From Trochalopteron elliotii (Eukaryota; Chordata; Aves; Passeriformes; Leiothrichidae), in assembly GCA_024734555.1 (NCBI GenBank), contig JANPWX010019821.1, positions 1,492,657 through 1,556,656 on the forward strand: a stretch of DNA of 64,000 nucleotides, read 5' to 3'. This document shows positions 51,278 to 63,803 of this stretch, piece after piece. Within the stretch, counting starts at the first letter, position 1. Each line of letters starts with the position of its first letter. The translations under genes and the position numbers were made by a program. Below the pieces are notes generated by a model. It did not search any database. It worked only from the letters and a program-made list of their open reading frames with translations, and was not told where the DNA came from.

Positions 51278-51375
51278 CTTTTTGATCCTTGCATCTTTCT
51301 AAGTTTCATAGAACACTGAGACCGATCATCAGATTTTAATAGTAGCTTGTAAGTGTGCAGTGATCTCTCCTCCAT
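51278..51375 (-). CDS. Candidate exon (98 bases) of the large minus-strand gene
   Basis: The donor is perfect (AAAAAG|GTATGT). The acceptor has a good pyrimidine run but an uncommon G before AG (TTGCTTTCTTGAG). One frame is open through all 32 whole codons and the other two are closed. It reads MEERSLHTYKLLLKSDD then RSQCSMKLRKMQGSK. It starts on a codon boundary, matching the end of the exon at 62889-62982, and ends two bases into a codon, matching the start of the exon at 32701-32869. The basic, helix-like composition is protein-like. Family not recognised. Confidence 0.5.
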
Positions 51376-51599
51376 CTCAAGAAAGCAAAACAAGGGTCTT
51401 TAGCCACCAAATTCCAAGTTTGCCTCTTTGTTCTGGAGCTTTTTACCTCTTACGTAAAGGGGTGTGAAACTGACCTGGAGGTGATGAACTGCCCATGTGC
51501 ACTCAGCTGAGACATTGGCCTCTGCTAGGACAGAGGAGCATCTCACCACCCCAGCATGGAGCTGCAGACCTAGTTGGAAAGGCAATTCCCATTTCCCAA

Positions 51600-51990
51600 G
51601 AGGTCTCATATTGCCAGGGTTGGCCTGAGATAAAAAGGAAGTTGGAGTATAGAGAGAACACAGATCAAGCCAATATGGTTAACAGCTACGTTCTACTTTA
51701 TTCAGCTAAGATGGCTACTTTTATACGTTTCCATATAGTTTACAATTCACAGCAGCTCTTCATTGGCATACAGCAGAGAAAAGAATGCAAACACTTATTG
51801 TTGACCAAACTCTTAAGGCAGCTACTGGTGTTCAGACTACTTACTATACATGTTATCTATTAGAAACCTCTCTGTGCTTTGTTAACACCTTAAGGGGCAA
51901 TTCTCACTGCGCCACAGACTTGGCAGCTGAATTTCCACCTGTGCCACTGAGGCCTTACAGGCCTTCATCTGAGGCCCAGGCTAGGTGATT
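51600..51990 (-). mobile_element. Probable solo LTR, minus orientation
   Basis: On the minus strand a TATA box (CGTATAAAAG, 51718-51727) is followed closely by AATAAA (51697-51702), then by TGTTAACCATATTGGCTTGA and GTGTTCTCTCTATACTCCAA, a layout I associate with avian ERV LTRs. The U3 side contains GCCACAGACTTGG-type sequence up to about 51990. Ends and target duplication were not determined. The close TATA-AATAAA spacing is odd. Confidence 0.5.
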
Positions 51991-52308
51991 CACTCACAGT
52001 CCAAATATTCACTATCTTCAAAAACTCTGCTACAGTCTCAAGTTTTGCTATATTTTGCTCTCAGTCACCAATCCTATAATTACTCACCCTAGAAATTTAA
52101 TAGAAAGTTTCTGTCTGAAGATTTTGATAATGAAGTTGATGTTAAAAAGACAAATAGGGTAAACCACCAATATTAAAACCAGTCTTCCACCAGTCAGAAA
52201 CTGTAAATATGATTCTTTCTCCTGCCTTGTGTAAGCAACAGCCAGGTGTTGTTGCACAATGAATCTTTTTATTTTCCTATATGGGCTGTTTAACTTCTGT
52301 GTTCATGT

Positions 52309-52968
52309 CTAATTGTTGAGAAGAAATGGAAAGTTCAACTTTGAAAATAATTTCTTCTTTTGATCATGACAAGAGACCAGGGAAGACCTGTTAGTGGCTG
52401 TGTGAATCAATCCCTGCAACTGCTCAGGCTGATCATGTAGCTCCTGCATGGAGATGGAGAGGATATACTCTAGAAAGATAAGAACATCCATGGAAAATAA
52501 AATGTTGTTTTTACTGAAATACCTCATAGCACCTTGGAGGTCTTGGTTGTATATTGGATAAAATAATTGTTGCAGGTATTCTAAACCAGCAGAAGGGCTA
52601 AAATAGTCTGCTCAAACTGAAAGGTATGAGTGACTTTTTGGATCAGTCAGTACTTCTCTGAGTTGGTCTGGATTTACCAAAATACATTTCTTCACCCAGA
52701 GAAGAGTCTCAGTAATTTTCTGCTCTATGTCCTGAGTCTTCTGATAGGTCTGCTCCAGCATGGTAAGACATCCACATGCACTAAGGCAGACATTGCAATT
52801 GGTGTAGCAGATATTTTCTTTCATTGCTTAAAGTGACTTCCAGCAGGGACAGCTGTTATTGAAAGGTGTTCATATTGGTTTTACACTTGGGTCGAGTTTT
52901 TTAGACCAATATTGACAGTATTTTTTCAGCCACTGTGGCATCTGCCAGAACTGAGGAAGCAGTTGCCT
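52309..52968 (-). pseudogene. Broken coding-like stretch, unrecognised
   Basis: On the minus strand a frame from 52824 stays open for 70 codons, meets one TGA at 52612-52614, and continues in the same frame for another 100 codons to a stop at 52309. The peptide is protein-like: a coiled-coil-like part (EQTYQKTQDIEQKITETLLW), VNPDQLREVLTDPK, then after the stop AGLEYLQQLFYPIYNQDL and ISMQELHDQPEQLQGLI. Upstream, a different frame (from about 52968) gives VLADATVAEKILSIL and LLEVTLSNERKYLLHQLQ between stops, suggesting a frameshift. No intron pattern is needed to join these pieces, so this could be a decayed retrocopy, or decayed exons of a lost gene. It lies in the presumed intron between exons 62889-62982 and 51278-51375, on the same strand. 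I do not recognise the protein. Confidence 0.45.
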
Positions 52969-53072
52969 CTTGAGAAAGTAAAGTAAAAGAAAGGCAAGTC
53001 TTGCAAAGTTGAATGTTTAAAGTAAGTTACAATATATGTAACTTAAAATATATAAGTAGCAATATAACTTAC

Positions 53073-53108
53073 CTTCAGGCAAATCTTAAGGCTATTGCTG
53101 GGGTCTCT
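53073..53108 (-). CDS. Weak candidate 36-base exon
   Basis: A consensus donor (TGAAG|GTAAGT) and a fair acceptor (TTTATTGCCAG) enclose 12 whole codons, RDPSNSLKICLK. It starts and ends on codon boundaries, so it could be an optional exon between 62889-62982 and 51278-51375, or it may belong to the broken coding stretch just below it. It is too short for openness to count. Confidence 0.2.
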
Positions 53109-54562
53109 CTGGCAATAAATGGTTCTGTGCCACTGGAGCTATGTGAGAGAGCTGAAGGATATCTCAGAAACCTCTGAGGAATGATGCAGTGTCTGCTTTG
53201 TGGGGAGAAAGGTGAAAGATGTGTCCTGATATGGGCAGTGAGGAGCTGAAACAGAAATGAAGAGCCATCCCCATAAGCATTTGCCTTTCAAGTTTCCTGT
53301 TTGTTAGACCTTTGGCACAGGAGGATGGGGTTGAGACTGCATTTGGCACACTGCAATGGGATGAGGAAGCAGCAGTCTTGCTAGGGAATTGAGCTCCTGG
53401 TAAACAGCATATGGTCAGGTGTTGTGTTGCAACAAATAGTTTCATAGGTGCCTCTTCTCATTTTATTTGCCTTTTGAGGTACAATTAGTTCTTAGGAAAA
53501 AGTGTTCTGTATTCAGATGTAAATTTACAAATCCAACTTTATTTCTGCCCTTTTGACAAATTGAATCAGCTATCTGTGTCTGCTTGTAGTGAGACACTGC
53601 AAACCGTTTTGAAGTCATGCAAAATATGTTTTTATGGAACTAGTTTGCTGAAAAGCTGCCAGAAACTTCTTCTCTGGTTTGAATATGATGTTGTGGAAAA
53701 CAAACATGAGGAAGAGAAGCTGTGAAAATTGAGATAACCATAGAGCTGCTAGTAGATTGTGGGTAAAACTATACTGATTTACAGAACATTCTAGATGCAT
53801 TTTTAGGATTTAACATATCCCTACAAACAGAAGGTTACGCAGCACACAATGAAAAATATTTTCCTGACTAGAAGGTTTCATTTACATCTGTGCCAAAAAT
53901 AAAATAATCTCTGATTTACAGTTCTGCTGGCTGAACAAATTGTTTGGTATGGAAACTTTGACAAGCTTTTCTGCCCTTCCTTTTTTCATTAGGCATCTTT
54001 TTCTGTCCCTTGAAAATATACTCCATGCTGAATTCAACTTTCTTTATTTCTCCTTTGCTTTTGGTGCTGCTGAGTTTGATCTTTTCAACATGGTGAGTTA
54101 GATTTCAGCCAATATATCTGCTTTTGTGGCCAAAGTATTCTCTTCTTTCCAGAAGTAAGGCTTTTCCTGCTGTGCTTTAAATAATATGCCTTTATTTAGC
54201 ACAACTTTTGGAAGTCTTTTTCTTTTGGGGACCTCCATCTGTTTAAATCTTTGCATTGTAGCTCCTGCTTTAGGTCATCTACTTTTTGTGACTACATTAT
54301 CCCTGACTGTACCTGATTTGGCACCATTGGTACTATTTAAAGCTCCAGATGAGATTTCAAGGGGTCCCAGGTCTTCAGTCTACTAATTACTCTCTTCTTT
54401 CCGTACTCTAACAGGGACACCCTTGGTTAGGACGGACTCATTCACACTGCTCTAAATGTCATCTACTTGACCCAAACCATCACACTGTCCAGTGCAGAGT
54501 CACAGTACAGCTCTCTGACTCTCTTCCAAATGAGCTTGAATTTTGCACTTTTTTTTTTGTTT

Positions 54563-54617
<55 letters not shown>

Positions 54618-57600
54618 GTGGTGGTGGTGGTACTGCTATATTAGCACAGCTGGACATCCACCCTAAATAGCCTTATGTTGTAACAAGGTTAGGACACCCA
54701 AGAATGGCTCCATACTGGCACAGCTATTCTCTTCCTGGGCCTGGGATGTATTGCCATTAGTGGAACTACAGGGACCTCTGTGCTGATCTCTGCTAGGAGC
54801 ATGATCTCTTCAGGAGCATGATGTAATGTGAACATGCTCCTGAACTCCCAGAACCCTTGTCAAACCAAGACAAACATGCAGATGCACACATTTTACACTT
54901 TTGACCATTCACAAAGAGATTTACATTGTCATTAAAAATTTAAATCTATGTTTTTCAAAATCCTGACTTGGCAAGATGGTTAAGAACATGCTTAAAATTA
55001 ACCAAATTGCAATTTATAGCACTTGTGGCATCCACAGGAGGCAAATGTTTCTCTTTTAATGGAGAAAAATGAACACCTGAATAAATACAATAATGACAAG
55101 TAACATACCTCTCTAATGAACATAAAATCAAATTAATATATGACTTCATCTTCCGTCTTATGTATTGTTGGGTGTATTCTTAAATATCTGCTGTATTGTA
55201 GATCTGATAGGTATGAACAATGAATCCTAAAATTTTACATCCCATCACATACATGGGGCACTATGGGAGACATATAATCTGCATTCATTTGTCTCTTGCA
55301 GCAAAGAACATTTGTGGATGTCCCAGGAGACAGCAGTAAGACCCATGTGTTGGTGTTAATGAGAACTTTCCTTCTATTTCCAATGGCTGGAAGTACTGGT
55401 AGTGGAAAGGTGCTGCCCAGAATATATCCCTCAGCTACAGTAGGATTCTGTGGGCACTGTTGCTTCTGTGTTGACTTCTGCAATGGTTAGTCACAAGTCA
55501 GACTGGTTTTAGTAAAATTCCTCTTCTTGAAGTTTGATTTACTAAGTTTTTATAAATACAGTAATGGTTGGGGAATGTGAAAATGCTGTGGTAGAAAAAC
55601 ATTTGGTTACTCTCTATTTACTCTGGTGCATCAAGAATGAAGTTAATCAACTTTTGCCAAAGGGAAAGGATGTTTTATGGTTTATTTTATTCTTCATATA
55701 ACTGTGTTACCAATGTGTTGTAGTTTTCTGCCTATAAGAGACACTCACTCTTATAGTGTCTCACTTGTGGATTTCTGCATGGAAGTATGAGACACCAATT
55801 TTAGTAAGAACCATCTTAACTGACAAGTCATAGTCTCTCCTCCTATCAGCCAACACCACTTAGTAAAAGGGTTATGCTCCTTAGTATTTAATTGCAGTCT
55901 GGAGAAAGTTTTTTACCATTCTGCAAGACCTAGCTCACAGATATCCCCATTTTTATTTTGGTATTGTAACTATCAACATCTGGTCAACCCTGAGAACATC
56001 TTTATGGTGGTAGGACGAGTGCTATCTTCAGTTCATGTGTTATAATTAGCACATCTGGTAATAAGTAAAGCAAAACAAAGAGTCTAGAAGAATTTTTTTG
56101 ATGCTTAAATTCAATGGCAAAGAATGCCCTTTGCCATTGCTTATTTATGCATAGTTTCAGTAATGAGGACAATGTAATCATGGAACACATTCTGGTGTAA
56201 TTTGGTTAATGGTGTTTACACACACCTCACTCCTCTACCTTCTCTATCATTACACTAAATGCACAAAAACAGGACCCTTCAGTGCTTCTGTATGCTTCAA
56301 TACACCACTAAGTGCTCCTTTTTGCTTTCTGTGACAGGTTACTGGGGAACTGTCCAGCAAATGACCACCTTCTAAAATTAAGATGGCTTGGAGATTTCTT
56401 TTGTGCTGGTACATCCAAGACCTGTCAGGGAGAAAAGAGAAATACTTGCATTTTTCAGGCTAGGACAAAGCTCACTAATTCAGGACTAAACAGTAATGAA
56501 AAAAGAGAGGAATTCAGAAAAGAGAAAGTTGGCCACAGTCACTGTAACAGCCCCTGCAGCTGTTCATACCATGTTCAGTACCAACCAGAGATAAAGAAAA
56601 TGTCTTGAAGAACATGGTATTAGCATAGGGTAAAGACTTTTAAAAGCATTTGTATTTGGTGACAAAACTTCTCTAAGTCTGAATGTGATTGATACTTTAT
56701 TCTTGAAATAATGTTATGACTATTAAGACAAGCAAGGAATTCGTAAGTCCTTAATTTCGGAATTCTTAAGTCCATTCTTTTTCCTGGTTTTGACAGTACA
56801 GGTAGTTAGTTTAGTGCTTGCAAAATGAATAAAAAGCTAACTATCACCATCCATCTGCCATAGGGTGTTGTTTAAAGCACCACTTTCTTGATTTCAGTGT
56901 CCTGTGCTGGTCCTTGAATGGCAGCTGCCTTGGGAGGGTTGCTACAAAACACCATGGCATATCAACTCATGTCTAGACTTGGAGAAAATTGTTAAAAAGA
57001 CTGCAGACAAGATCAGTATCTGTTTGAATTCTAGGTGAATGGCATCTTCTAAAGGGACTGTGTTTTGGGAGATGTTACCAGCTGGAACCACTGGGGATTG
57101 TTGCAGTTATTTTAGGTGAGCACATCTTAGTCTTCAGCCAGACTGCCTAGGCTTAGATAGTATTGTGCAGAATTGGGCTGTTAGTACACGATGTTCTTAG
57201 GGACATCTTTTCACCCTGCTAAAGTCCACAAGTGATTCCTTCATTCCTGAAAAGTGTAATATTAAATATGTTCCCTGTAAAGCTGAATAAGTGGACCCTA
57301 TTTTCTCAAGCTCTTTCTTTCCCAGTGGCTCAAGAAAGTGCAAGTAATTGTCAAAAAGTTAATGTATAATTATGTAATTTTATGCAGAAGAACTTATTTT
57401 CTGTTATGTCAAAATCAGTGATGATTAATTATGCCTGAGAGTGGTCAAGTTTCTGGTCTTGCCAGAAAACCACTTCTCAGATTGGAGGGAAATACAAGCA
57501 TCTTTTCCAAAAAAGTGTGAGATTGCATATGTGTGTATGCCTTCTTTTCTGATCCATTTGTTAATTGATAGCATTTTAATAAAGAAATTGTTCTCACTGT

Positions 57601-58982
57601 ATTTTCATATTGATTAATTAAAAATAACTGGCATGTCACTCACACATGACTCACAGATGTTGTTCTGCCCATTTGCAAAGCACCAATGTGTTTGTGCACC
57701 TGAGTTTGGTGGGCTGGATCAGCCACCAAGATCCACTACAGCACTGGTTCTATTTAAAACAAAGACACAGGCACAGGCTACACAGATGTGTTATGTCATC
57801 ATTGGATGGCTCATACTATTCTCTGAAAAAAATAATGCATCATTATTTATTATGGAAACTAACTGATTTGATTCTGTGTCAATTTTGTTTGCCATCAATA
57901 CTGTTTTAGTTTTTGGTGGAACCCTGCCAACTTTTCCTGTTCTCCTTGCTCTAACCAAAGCCCTGAAAGCTGACTTTCACAGGCTGTCTGTGATTAGACA
58001 GTGGGGTCTCTGTAAGTGTGGTCTCATATGAGCAGCTGTATGTTTTTTCTGTAGAGGGAACTTGTCATTAAAGAACTGAGAAGATGAGTGGGTGGTACCT
58101 TGGGCTGTTTTTCTTTTAATTTGGCCTTCATTTACTTTAGACACTACGAAGGAGTCCACATTAGCTGATGGTGCCCACAATTCACTTGTACTGATGAAGG
58201 CAGCTTGACAGCTGCATAAATCACTGCTAGATACTACTGATAAATTGCTGCATACGAATTTGTAGAGGACCACCCAAGCACAACTTTGGGGCAGTCTGCA
58301 GTCACACTAGGCTTGCATATGAGTACAGTAATGCAAATTTGCTTAACTCTTTCTTAGGACTTTGTATAGTTTTCTTTTTAAGAAAGGTATTGACATTTCT
58401 TCACTTGCTTATTTGCTAGACTGGTGAAGTAAATTGCCAGGATCCAGCACCTCCCATCATCTGTAGTTGTGGTATTAAGATTTATTTGTTTCTTCATGCA
58501 GGGATACCAGTTTGCTTCTCATTTTGAACTGCACAATCTGGTGGCAGGGAAGAAGAGAGGAAAAGAATGGGAAAAGAGAAATGACCTTCTGTCTCAGTGT
58601 AGGTACTTATTGTGTGCTAGAGAGAAAACCTTGGGCAGGGTAAAATGATCATTAAAAAGCTGCAGTATGCTGCCTGTCTAACAGCAAGGAATTGTATCTT
58701 GCCGTTTCTAGTTGAAGACACAGTGGAGGTCAGGACTTGGTATCATACCCATCAAAAGGAGTAATATAAGAGCACAGGAGGAGGAAATTATTTCTAGTAG
58801 CTGTATGTACAGACATCAATGAGGAACTTGTCTGCCTTATTAAAAGCTAGAAAGCTATTGATCCATTGCCACCTGACATGAATCGAGCCCTGGGAAATAT
58901 TAATCAATAGCAAGGTTGTATTCCTGTCACAGTCTAGTCATATGGGACTAGAATTTGGAAAGCCTGATTCTTATCAGATGTC
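53109..58982. other. Intron-like sequence, no gene recognised
   Basis: AT-rich and without supported exons or recognised interspersed repeats, apart from the T-rich simple repeat at 54549-54631. Confidence 0.3.
54549..54631. repeat. Long T run followed by GT and GGT repeats
   Basis: Fifty-eight bases that are all T except two G, then five GT units, then five GGT units. It produces false poly-F and poly-K frames. Homopolymer length is often wrong in assemblies. Confidence 0.95.
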
Positions 58983-59264
58983 TTGTGTCACCTGCAGGGC
59001 TCTCTAGGAGTGTTGTGTCACTCAGCTACTGATCTTACAGCTTTCTTAGCACTGGCCACTGCTAATGGATTCTTGACCTTTTGTCTAATGGCTATGTTAT
59101 CAGCAGCTTTATGGTTGCCATGTGTTTTATTAGGGAGTATGTGGAAAATACTAAAGGTGAGAAGGCTATCAGAAAGCTGTGAAAGTAGGCCCCAGAAACA
59201 GAAGGAGCAGAAGAATTTAGAATTAGTTGCAACTGCAAAGCTTGAAAGTAGGAAAAAGTTACAG

Positions 59265-59680
59265 TAGTACAGTAAGCAAGGACATGAAGCAGTAGTCTGA
59301 GCCTTAGGTTTGGCTAGGGTAGACCTTAGGACTGCAGAGAAATATGCTTATCAAGATAGTAGAAAGTTTAAATCTTAATAATGGAATATTGTGTATTGTT
59401 AATAGAAAGCATACCAGCAAGCATTGTTTGAAGCAGGTGTGCATGTGCTTTCAGTGATTGACTAGGACAGTTGTCTGCAAGCTTTAACAATATGCTATTG
59501 GCTATAAAGATTTTAAAATGCCCTGTAACAAAGAGATCTTTGGCCACTGCTGGCAAGACGTGAGCTGTTGCGTCTTTGTTTGTCTCAAACCCTGTTATGA
59601 GGCTGATGTCACAATAAAGGCTCAAAGAACGTCTCCCAGTGGTCCCATCCTGTTCATGAAAACCTCCAACAGGAGTACTT
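59265..59680 (+). mobile_element. Probable LTR, plus orientation
   Basis: The plus strand has a TATA-like box (GGCTATAAAG) near 59499 and AATAAA near 59612, then GGCTCAAAGAACGTCTCCCA and TCCTGTTCATGAAAACCTCC at its end, in the order expected of an avian ERV LTR (U3-R-U5). The reading frame 58983-59267 just upstream ends in a hydrophobic stretch and a basic tail and might be the end of an ERV env remnant, but this is uncertain. Exact ends not determined. Confidence 0.55.
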
Positions 59681-62600
59681 CCCTCACTTTAAAGAAATTA
59701 CAGACTTATGCTACCAGAGTTAATTTTTCTGGTATTCCCATCTCAGTCTGCTTCAATACTATCGTGGAAAAAAATTCCCTGTCTTTCTTTCTAGTATAAC
59801 GTGAATCAGAACACACTTATAACACCATCTGAAACATTTTTTCTTTATCTGCCAGTTATTAGTAGAGACAGTAGTACTTTGAAAAGAGATTTCCATATTC
59901 CACTCTCAGAGTCTGATCCCTAACCTGAATAGATGTACAGAGAGCCAAACTTCAAAAGCATACATTTCTAAAATTTGCAGCTAATTACATAAGCATGTGC
60001 AAAATTACAATTGACAGCTGGCTTTTTAGTACCAACAGACATTTAAAAAATGGGCAATTGCAAAGGCTGGGTGAATGGTCATGGTAACAGCAACTGTCTC
60101 TGTGTGTATATGTGTGTGTGGGCCTGCCTGTGTATCTGTGCACATATCTGCATCAAGAGGTGTGTCTCAGTTCCTATGACCTGTCTTGTGAGAAGGAAGG
60201 CAAAATCCAAAAAAAGAAAGTATTGTGTAACTCTTACGAGGGAGTCATAAAGGGAATTACTCTGGATTTCCTTTTCTTTTCCTTTGGTGGCCTTTCATTT
60301 CTTGGTATACCTGTTTCCATTCTATCATCTGGAAATTCCCTCTGTGTGTCATGGGTTTGATTTGACCAGCTTTTGTCATTTGAAAGTCAATTAAAATCTC
60401 TGGGATGAGAACCTTCAGCATCAGTATACCCTACCCCCAAAGTTTCAGTCTCAAGGAAGTGAGTAGTGAGAAAGAAGACAGCCTTCAAGAACTGACATGC
60501 TTGTTCACACCTGTGAAAAAAACCCAGGAATTTAAGCAAACATTCACACTTGGCTAAAGCTTTTTCCTGTTTAAAAGAAGTCCTTGTGCTTCAGTCAGCC
60601 ACCAGCAATACTATTTTCTGACTTAGAGTCACTCATATCTCCATATTGGATATGGTAGCTTATTAGGTAAAATGCTGTTGATGATTAGTAAATGGAAGAT
60701 CTGTCAATCAAGTGTTTTAATTGCAGGTAAAAACACTGCAGCAGTCTCTACTAACAGTGAACTGAACTGCCAGAGGGCCTTCAATGCAAGGATCATTTAG
60801 TGTATGTTTCTTGGCAATAGTCTAATTAGTTTCATGTACCATCAGCTATTTTTCATAATATGACAAAACTCAACATCACACCTTTCACAAACATAAAAAC
60901 ACAAGTGGTTTTGATAAGTCTAAAATGCCTTCATCAGTTTTAACTACTTGCTGCATTCCCACATTCATTTACATGTTCTGAGAAACTGGCAAATGGGTGC
61001 AGCTTTAAAGGATAACAGGAGTGCTAAATAGGGTGGTAACGAATGCCATACCAGCTCTCAGGTTACATTTATTGACTTGGTACCTCTAAAGTAAGGAAAA
61101 CCTTTATTAAGAAAAAAAAAAAGGCTAAACATATTCTTATGCACATCTGGTTTGGTTTTATTTCTTTAAAATTAGATTTGTTTTCCTCTTTCACTCACAG
61201 GAAATATATTTAGGAACAATGTTCATCTTGGAATGGCATGCAGTGGTATGGCAGGCTGACACTTTTTGAAATCTGTTTACTTTCTACCAGTCAACAGTTA
61301 CTAAAATGTTCCTGGAATGAACAGTGTTTTTTATCCATTGAGTGTTTGGATGTTTGCATCTAAAGATGCAAAGATTATAGTACTTCCTTACATTCAAAAT
61401 TAACTTGCAAGCTTCCTTGATGGCTGGGAGACCCATTAGCAGGCACGGGGGAAGAAAAATCTTAAATGAGCTTGTGAAGAGGAATCCTGTGTTCAAGGCT
61501 GCAGCAGTGTTTTCCTGCCTGTGATTTCCTGGAACTCAGCTCAAAGGGGCTAGTTGCTCCTGTAAGCAGTGATATCAGGCTGTTCATGTGGGACACTAGG
61601 CTCCCATGCTGATCCCCTTCCTGCTACTGGCTGCTCATGCTCTCACACCATTACAAGGAGGCAGTTCTTGGCTTTAGCAGCAAAACTGTTTTGGTTTCAG
61701 GTGTGAAACCAACGTGATCCAGAAGATACTTTTACATTGTTTTGTTTCTGGCATCCGTTGGCTAACACGAAACACCTAGAAAAAACAGCAGTAAATTTTG
61801 GGTCTTCTCTGGCACTGCATCTGCAAAGAAAATTTTGCGTCTTAGCTATAGAGTAGCCATTTCCTGGGTTCAGAAGTTTAGTCACAACATTCCTTGCCAG
61901 ATGCCACTACAGAGCCTCAGTGGGACACTGCTAATGGAAGAGAGCACGAGCTGCACTGTCAGGGGACCATTCATCCAGCCAAAGGACCAGGCTGGTTTCT
62001 GTATCTCTTGGGATGGCAGTTCAGCTGTGTTGAATTTGTGGCCTTGGGGTTTCACCAGTGACCCAGCTCAGACCCTTGCCTCTCCATGGGCACTCTTGCC
62101 ATCTCTTGAGAAGGCTGCAGGGAGAACATGACCTCAAAGGATAATTGTTGCAGTGGCACAGGTGTGCACTAGTGAGAGCGGGACAGGCACTAAGTATTTC
62201 TGCTCCATGTTACTGAAGCTGCCCATCTCAAGGTTTGGCAATTAGTCCTCCCCATTAGTCACACCTAAAATGGCTTATGTAGGCAAAGCTGGGTTTTGCC
62301 AGACACAAAAAGGGATCAGTTCTACTAATAACAAAAGGATATTTTCATAATGACTGAAGTTTGAGTGAGAGCTGGCCTTGGGGCTGTGCAAATGCTCCCA
62401 AATCTCTGGGTGCTAGATGTATGCTGTGGAAAGCCTGACTCCATGAGGAGTGTGGGAAAGCTAGTATTCAGTCTAGAAAGGCTGTTTCACAGCTATCCTC
62501 AACTGTGTGTTCCTGTATAGGGTATCTGGCCTCTAAGACATTTCTGACCTGGATGATGACTGGGAAGGAATTTTTTAGTCAGGAAGAATGGTGTAAGCAA

Positions 62601-62888
62601 TAGTTGTCAAATACTAAGTAGACTAATGAACACTTAAACCAAGCATATGCATTTTGAGTGTTTAAAATTATTTATTATTTCATAATACTTGCCCAGTAAC
62701 TCCTGTGGATAATTCTTTGTCTTCTTGTGATTTACAAGCTGCTGCTAGTGATTCTTCAATGCTTAAAATCTAAGCTATGTTTGCCAGCATTTTTGAGGTT
62801 TCTTTGGAAGAGATTATGTTGTACAATATGTCTCTGTCTTTTGTGGTTGGACAATGGTATTTAAATTGATGGAGTCAGTTGTGTTTAC
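59681..62888. other. Intron-like sequence, no gene recognised
   Basis: No supported exon or interspersed repeat. A short TG-rich patch lies at about 60096-60145. Confidence 0.3.
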
Positions 62889-62982
62889 CAGCTCGAGTAT
62901 CAGAGTCCACAAGCATTTCCTAATTTCCACAGAGAAACTGTTGGCATCACCAGAATTGCCTCCAAACAGCTCAGTAGCATAT
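62889..62982 (-). CDS. Candidate exon (94 bases) of the large minus-strand gene
   Basis: Strong acceptor (TTTTTCTTTGATTGTTTCAG) and a good donor (GCTG|GTAAAC). After one base of a split codon, 31 whole codons are open in one frame only; the other two frames are closed. The peptide reads YATELFGGNSGDANSFSVEI then RKCLWTLILEL: a loop with G, N and S, then a hydrophobic helix. It ends on a codon boundary, which fits the exon at 51278-51375. This is the most upstream exon seen; the start of the gene must lie beyond the right edge. Family not recognised. Confidence 0.5.
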
Positions 62983-63395
62983 CTGAAACAATCAAAGAAA
63001 AAGGCACTTATTGAGAATCTAGGGTGAATTATTACCTTAATTTGAGATAATGTTTCTTCCTATGGTTATGCAGAGCCATCATTGCCTACCAGGATGAGTG
63101 TTAGGATCCTTCCAAGTTCTTTCTCTTAAACTGCTGTTTAATGAGGCAGCCCAGCATCTGCTCTGGTGCATTTCCAGATGCTTTGTTTTAGGGTGTTCCA
63201 CTTATTTAAATCCTACATTAGTCAGAAACACTCCCTCACTACAGTACTAAAGCAATGGCCTGATTAACTGAGCAATAATTGGAAATTTTAGCACACACAG
63301 GATCTTTACAAAATAACCTATAAAGAACTAATTGCAGTCCCACTGATGCCTTAAGTTTTAGTTTTCATGTTTGCAGATTCTGTGCTGCCTAGGGA
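62983..63395. other. Intron-like sequence
   Basis: No exon or repeat recognised. Confidence 0.3.
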
Positions 63396-63803
63396 TGTAG
63401 TTCTGAGCCTCATATTAAGTGGCAGTAAGCTCTCTTCACAGAGTAGGTAGACAAAACAGATCCTTTTCCTGCGGAAAACCAAGGACACCTTTCAGGCCTG
63501 AAAGCATAAACAATGGTGGACTGAAAGGAGGAACAAGAAGGATGAGACCTCACAATCTGAAGCTGTAATTGGACAATTAAACCCCAATATGCAAATGGAC
63601 CAAAACTTATAAAAGTGTGAGACCTCATGACTGGGATGCCATTTTTTTTGGTTTTTTTGTGACTATTCTTGGTCCAGCCAGGGCACAGCCTTTGTCGGGC
63701 TCCTCTCCTGCCCAGGCTGGATCCTGGAGGCCTTTCAATAAATACATACTTTATTCTCTAGCTCTGTCCAGTCTCTGTTTCAGGTCAGCCTTCCAAGGCA
63801 TCA
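63396..63803 (+). mobile_element. Solo LTR, plus orientation
   Basis: A TATA box (TATAAAA, 63608-63614) is followed about 125 bases later by AATAAA (63737-63742) and a short U5 with TCTCTAGCTCTGTCCAGTCT and CAGCCTTCCAAGGCATCA. Possible ends are TG at 63396 and CA at 63803, giving about 408 bases. A target duplication was not confirmed. No pol-like sequence lies beside it, so it is probably a solo LTR. The small minus-strand and plus-strand frames here are not genes. Confidence 0.7.

Noticed and set aside
54463..54670. Poly-K and poly-F frames
   Set aside because: They come from the long T run and the GT/GGT repeats.
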